This document shows positions 4,991-5,083 of a stretch of 5,083 nt of DNA, piece after piece. Under the pieces are notes generated by a model, which worked only from the letters and a program-made list of their open reading frames with translations, was not told the DNA's origin and ran no database searches. Source of the DNA: Sphingomonas bacterium (GTDB lineage: Bacteria > Pseudomonadota > Alphaproteobacteria > Sphingomonadales > Sphingomonadaceae); assembly GCF_903643065.1 (NCBI RefSeq), contig NZ_CAHJWX010000189.1, positions 1-5,083 of the forward strand, read 5' to 3'. The position numbers and the translations under genes were made by a program. The first letter of the stretch is position 1, and every line of letters begins with the position of its first letter.

Positions 4991-5083
4991 ATGGCGGACA
5001 AGAAGAAGACCAAGAAGCGCGGCAAGGTCGCCAAGGCGGCGCGCAAGCTGGTGGCGGCGGACGTGGCGGCGACGCACGCGGCG
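4991..5083 (+). CDS. Lysine-rich protein of unknown function, N-terminal fragment
   Basis: An ATG at 4991 opens a frame that runs through the right edge (31 codons seen). The product starts MADKKKTKKRGKVAKAARKL and turns Ala/Val-rich, so the N-terminus is strongly basic with no signal peptide or membrane segment visible. Such tails occur on nucleic-acid-binding and various hypothetical proteins, and I do not recognise the family. The start is likely because the frame upstream reads as non-coding and the Lys codons AAG dominate in GC-rich style, but no clear Shine-Dalgarno precedes it. It is divergent from trmB, with 56 bp between starts. Confidence 0.55.
   Translation, partial: MADKKKTKKRGKVAKAARKLVAADVAATHAA

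Noticed and set aside
1..5083. CRISPR, toxin-antitoxin, defence, phage or transposon content
   Set aside because: I looked on both strands for repeat arrays, transposase or integrase motifs and terminal inverted repeats and saw none. The genes have uniform GC-rich character with no sign of recent transfer.

Overview
The window is a high-GC stretch of ordinary bacterial chromosome. Strong G/C preference at third codon positions, GTG starts, and the form of the TrmB and HpaR-like proteins suggest an alphaproteobacterium, most likely a sphingomonad. This is inference from protein character, since there is no rRNA or other firm marker. I see no mobile element, CRISPR array, tRNA, rRNA or phage gene.

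Layout, left to right. Positions 2-1252 (+) hold a succinate-semialdehyde dehydrogenase (gabD) cut off at its N-terminus by the window edge. Its stop overlaps tail-to-tail with a MarR-family regulator of the HpaR type (1247-1726, -). A 171-bp spacer without a credible gene follows. Next comes a two-gene minus-strand operon: a carbonyl-reductase-like classical SDR (2770-3516) followed by an atypical extended SDR/epimerase-like protein (1898-2776). The two overlap at their stop and start codons. A TetR-family regulator (3629-4240, +) diverges from this operon. It meets trmB, the tRNA m7G46 methyltransferase (4257-4934, -), tail-to-tail with 16 bp between stop codons. At the right edge a new plus-strand gene begins at 4991 with a lysine-rich N-terminus and runs off the window.

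How the genes work together. The clearest functional unit is tetR plus the two oxidoreductases. The 112-bp divergent intergenic region carries a perfect inverted repeat (CGGAA-5-TTCCG, 3597-3611). It fits exactly into the 17-bp spacer of a candidate promoter for the SDR operon, the geometry expected if TetR represses the operon and possibly itself. A plausible reading is an inducible module for reducing or oxidising a carbonyl compound, but neither substrate nor inducer can be read from sequence. gabD and trmB are housekeeping or central-metabolism genes, and the HpaR-like regulator's target is not evident here.

Nothing here amounts to a demonstrably new system. The items most worth a second look are the operator-in-spacer architecture, the atypical epimerase-like SDR without a YxxxK motif, the Glu in the GabD cofactor site suggesting NAD rather than NADP preference, and the two perfect hairpins at the ends of trmB.
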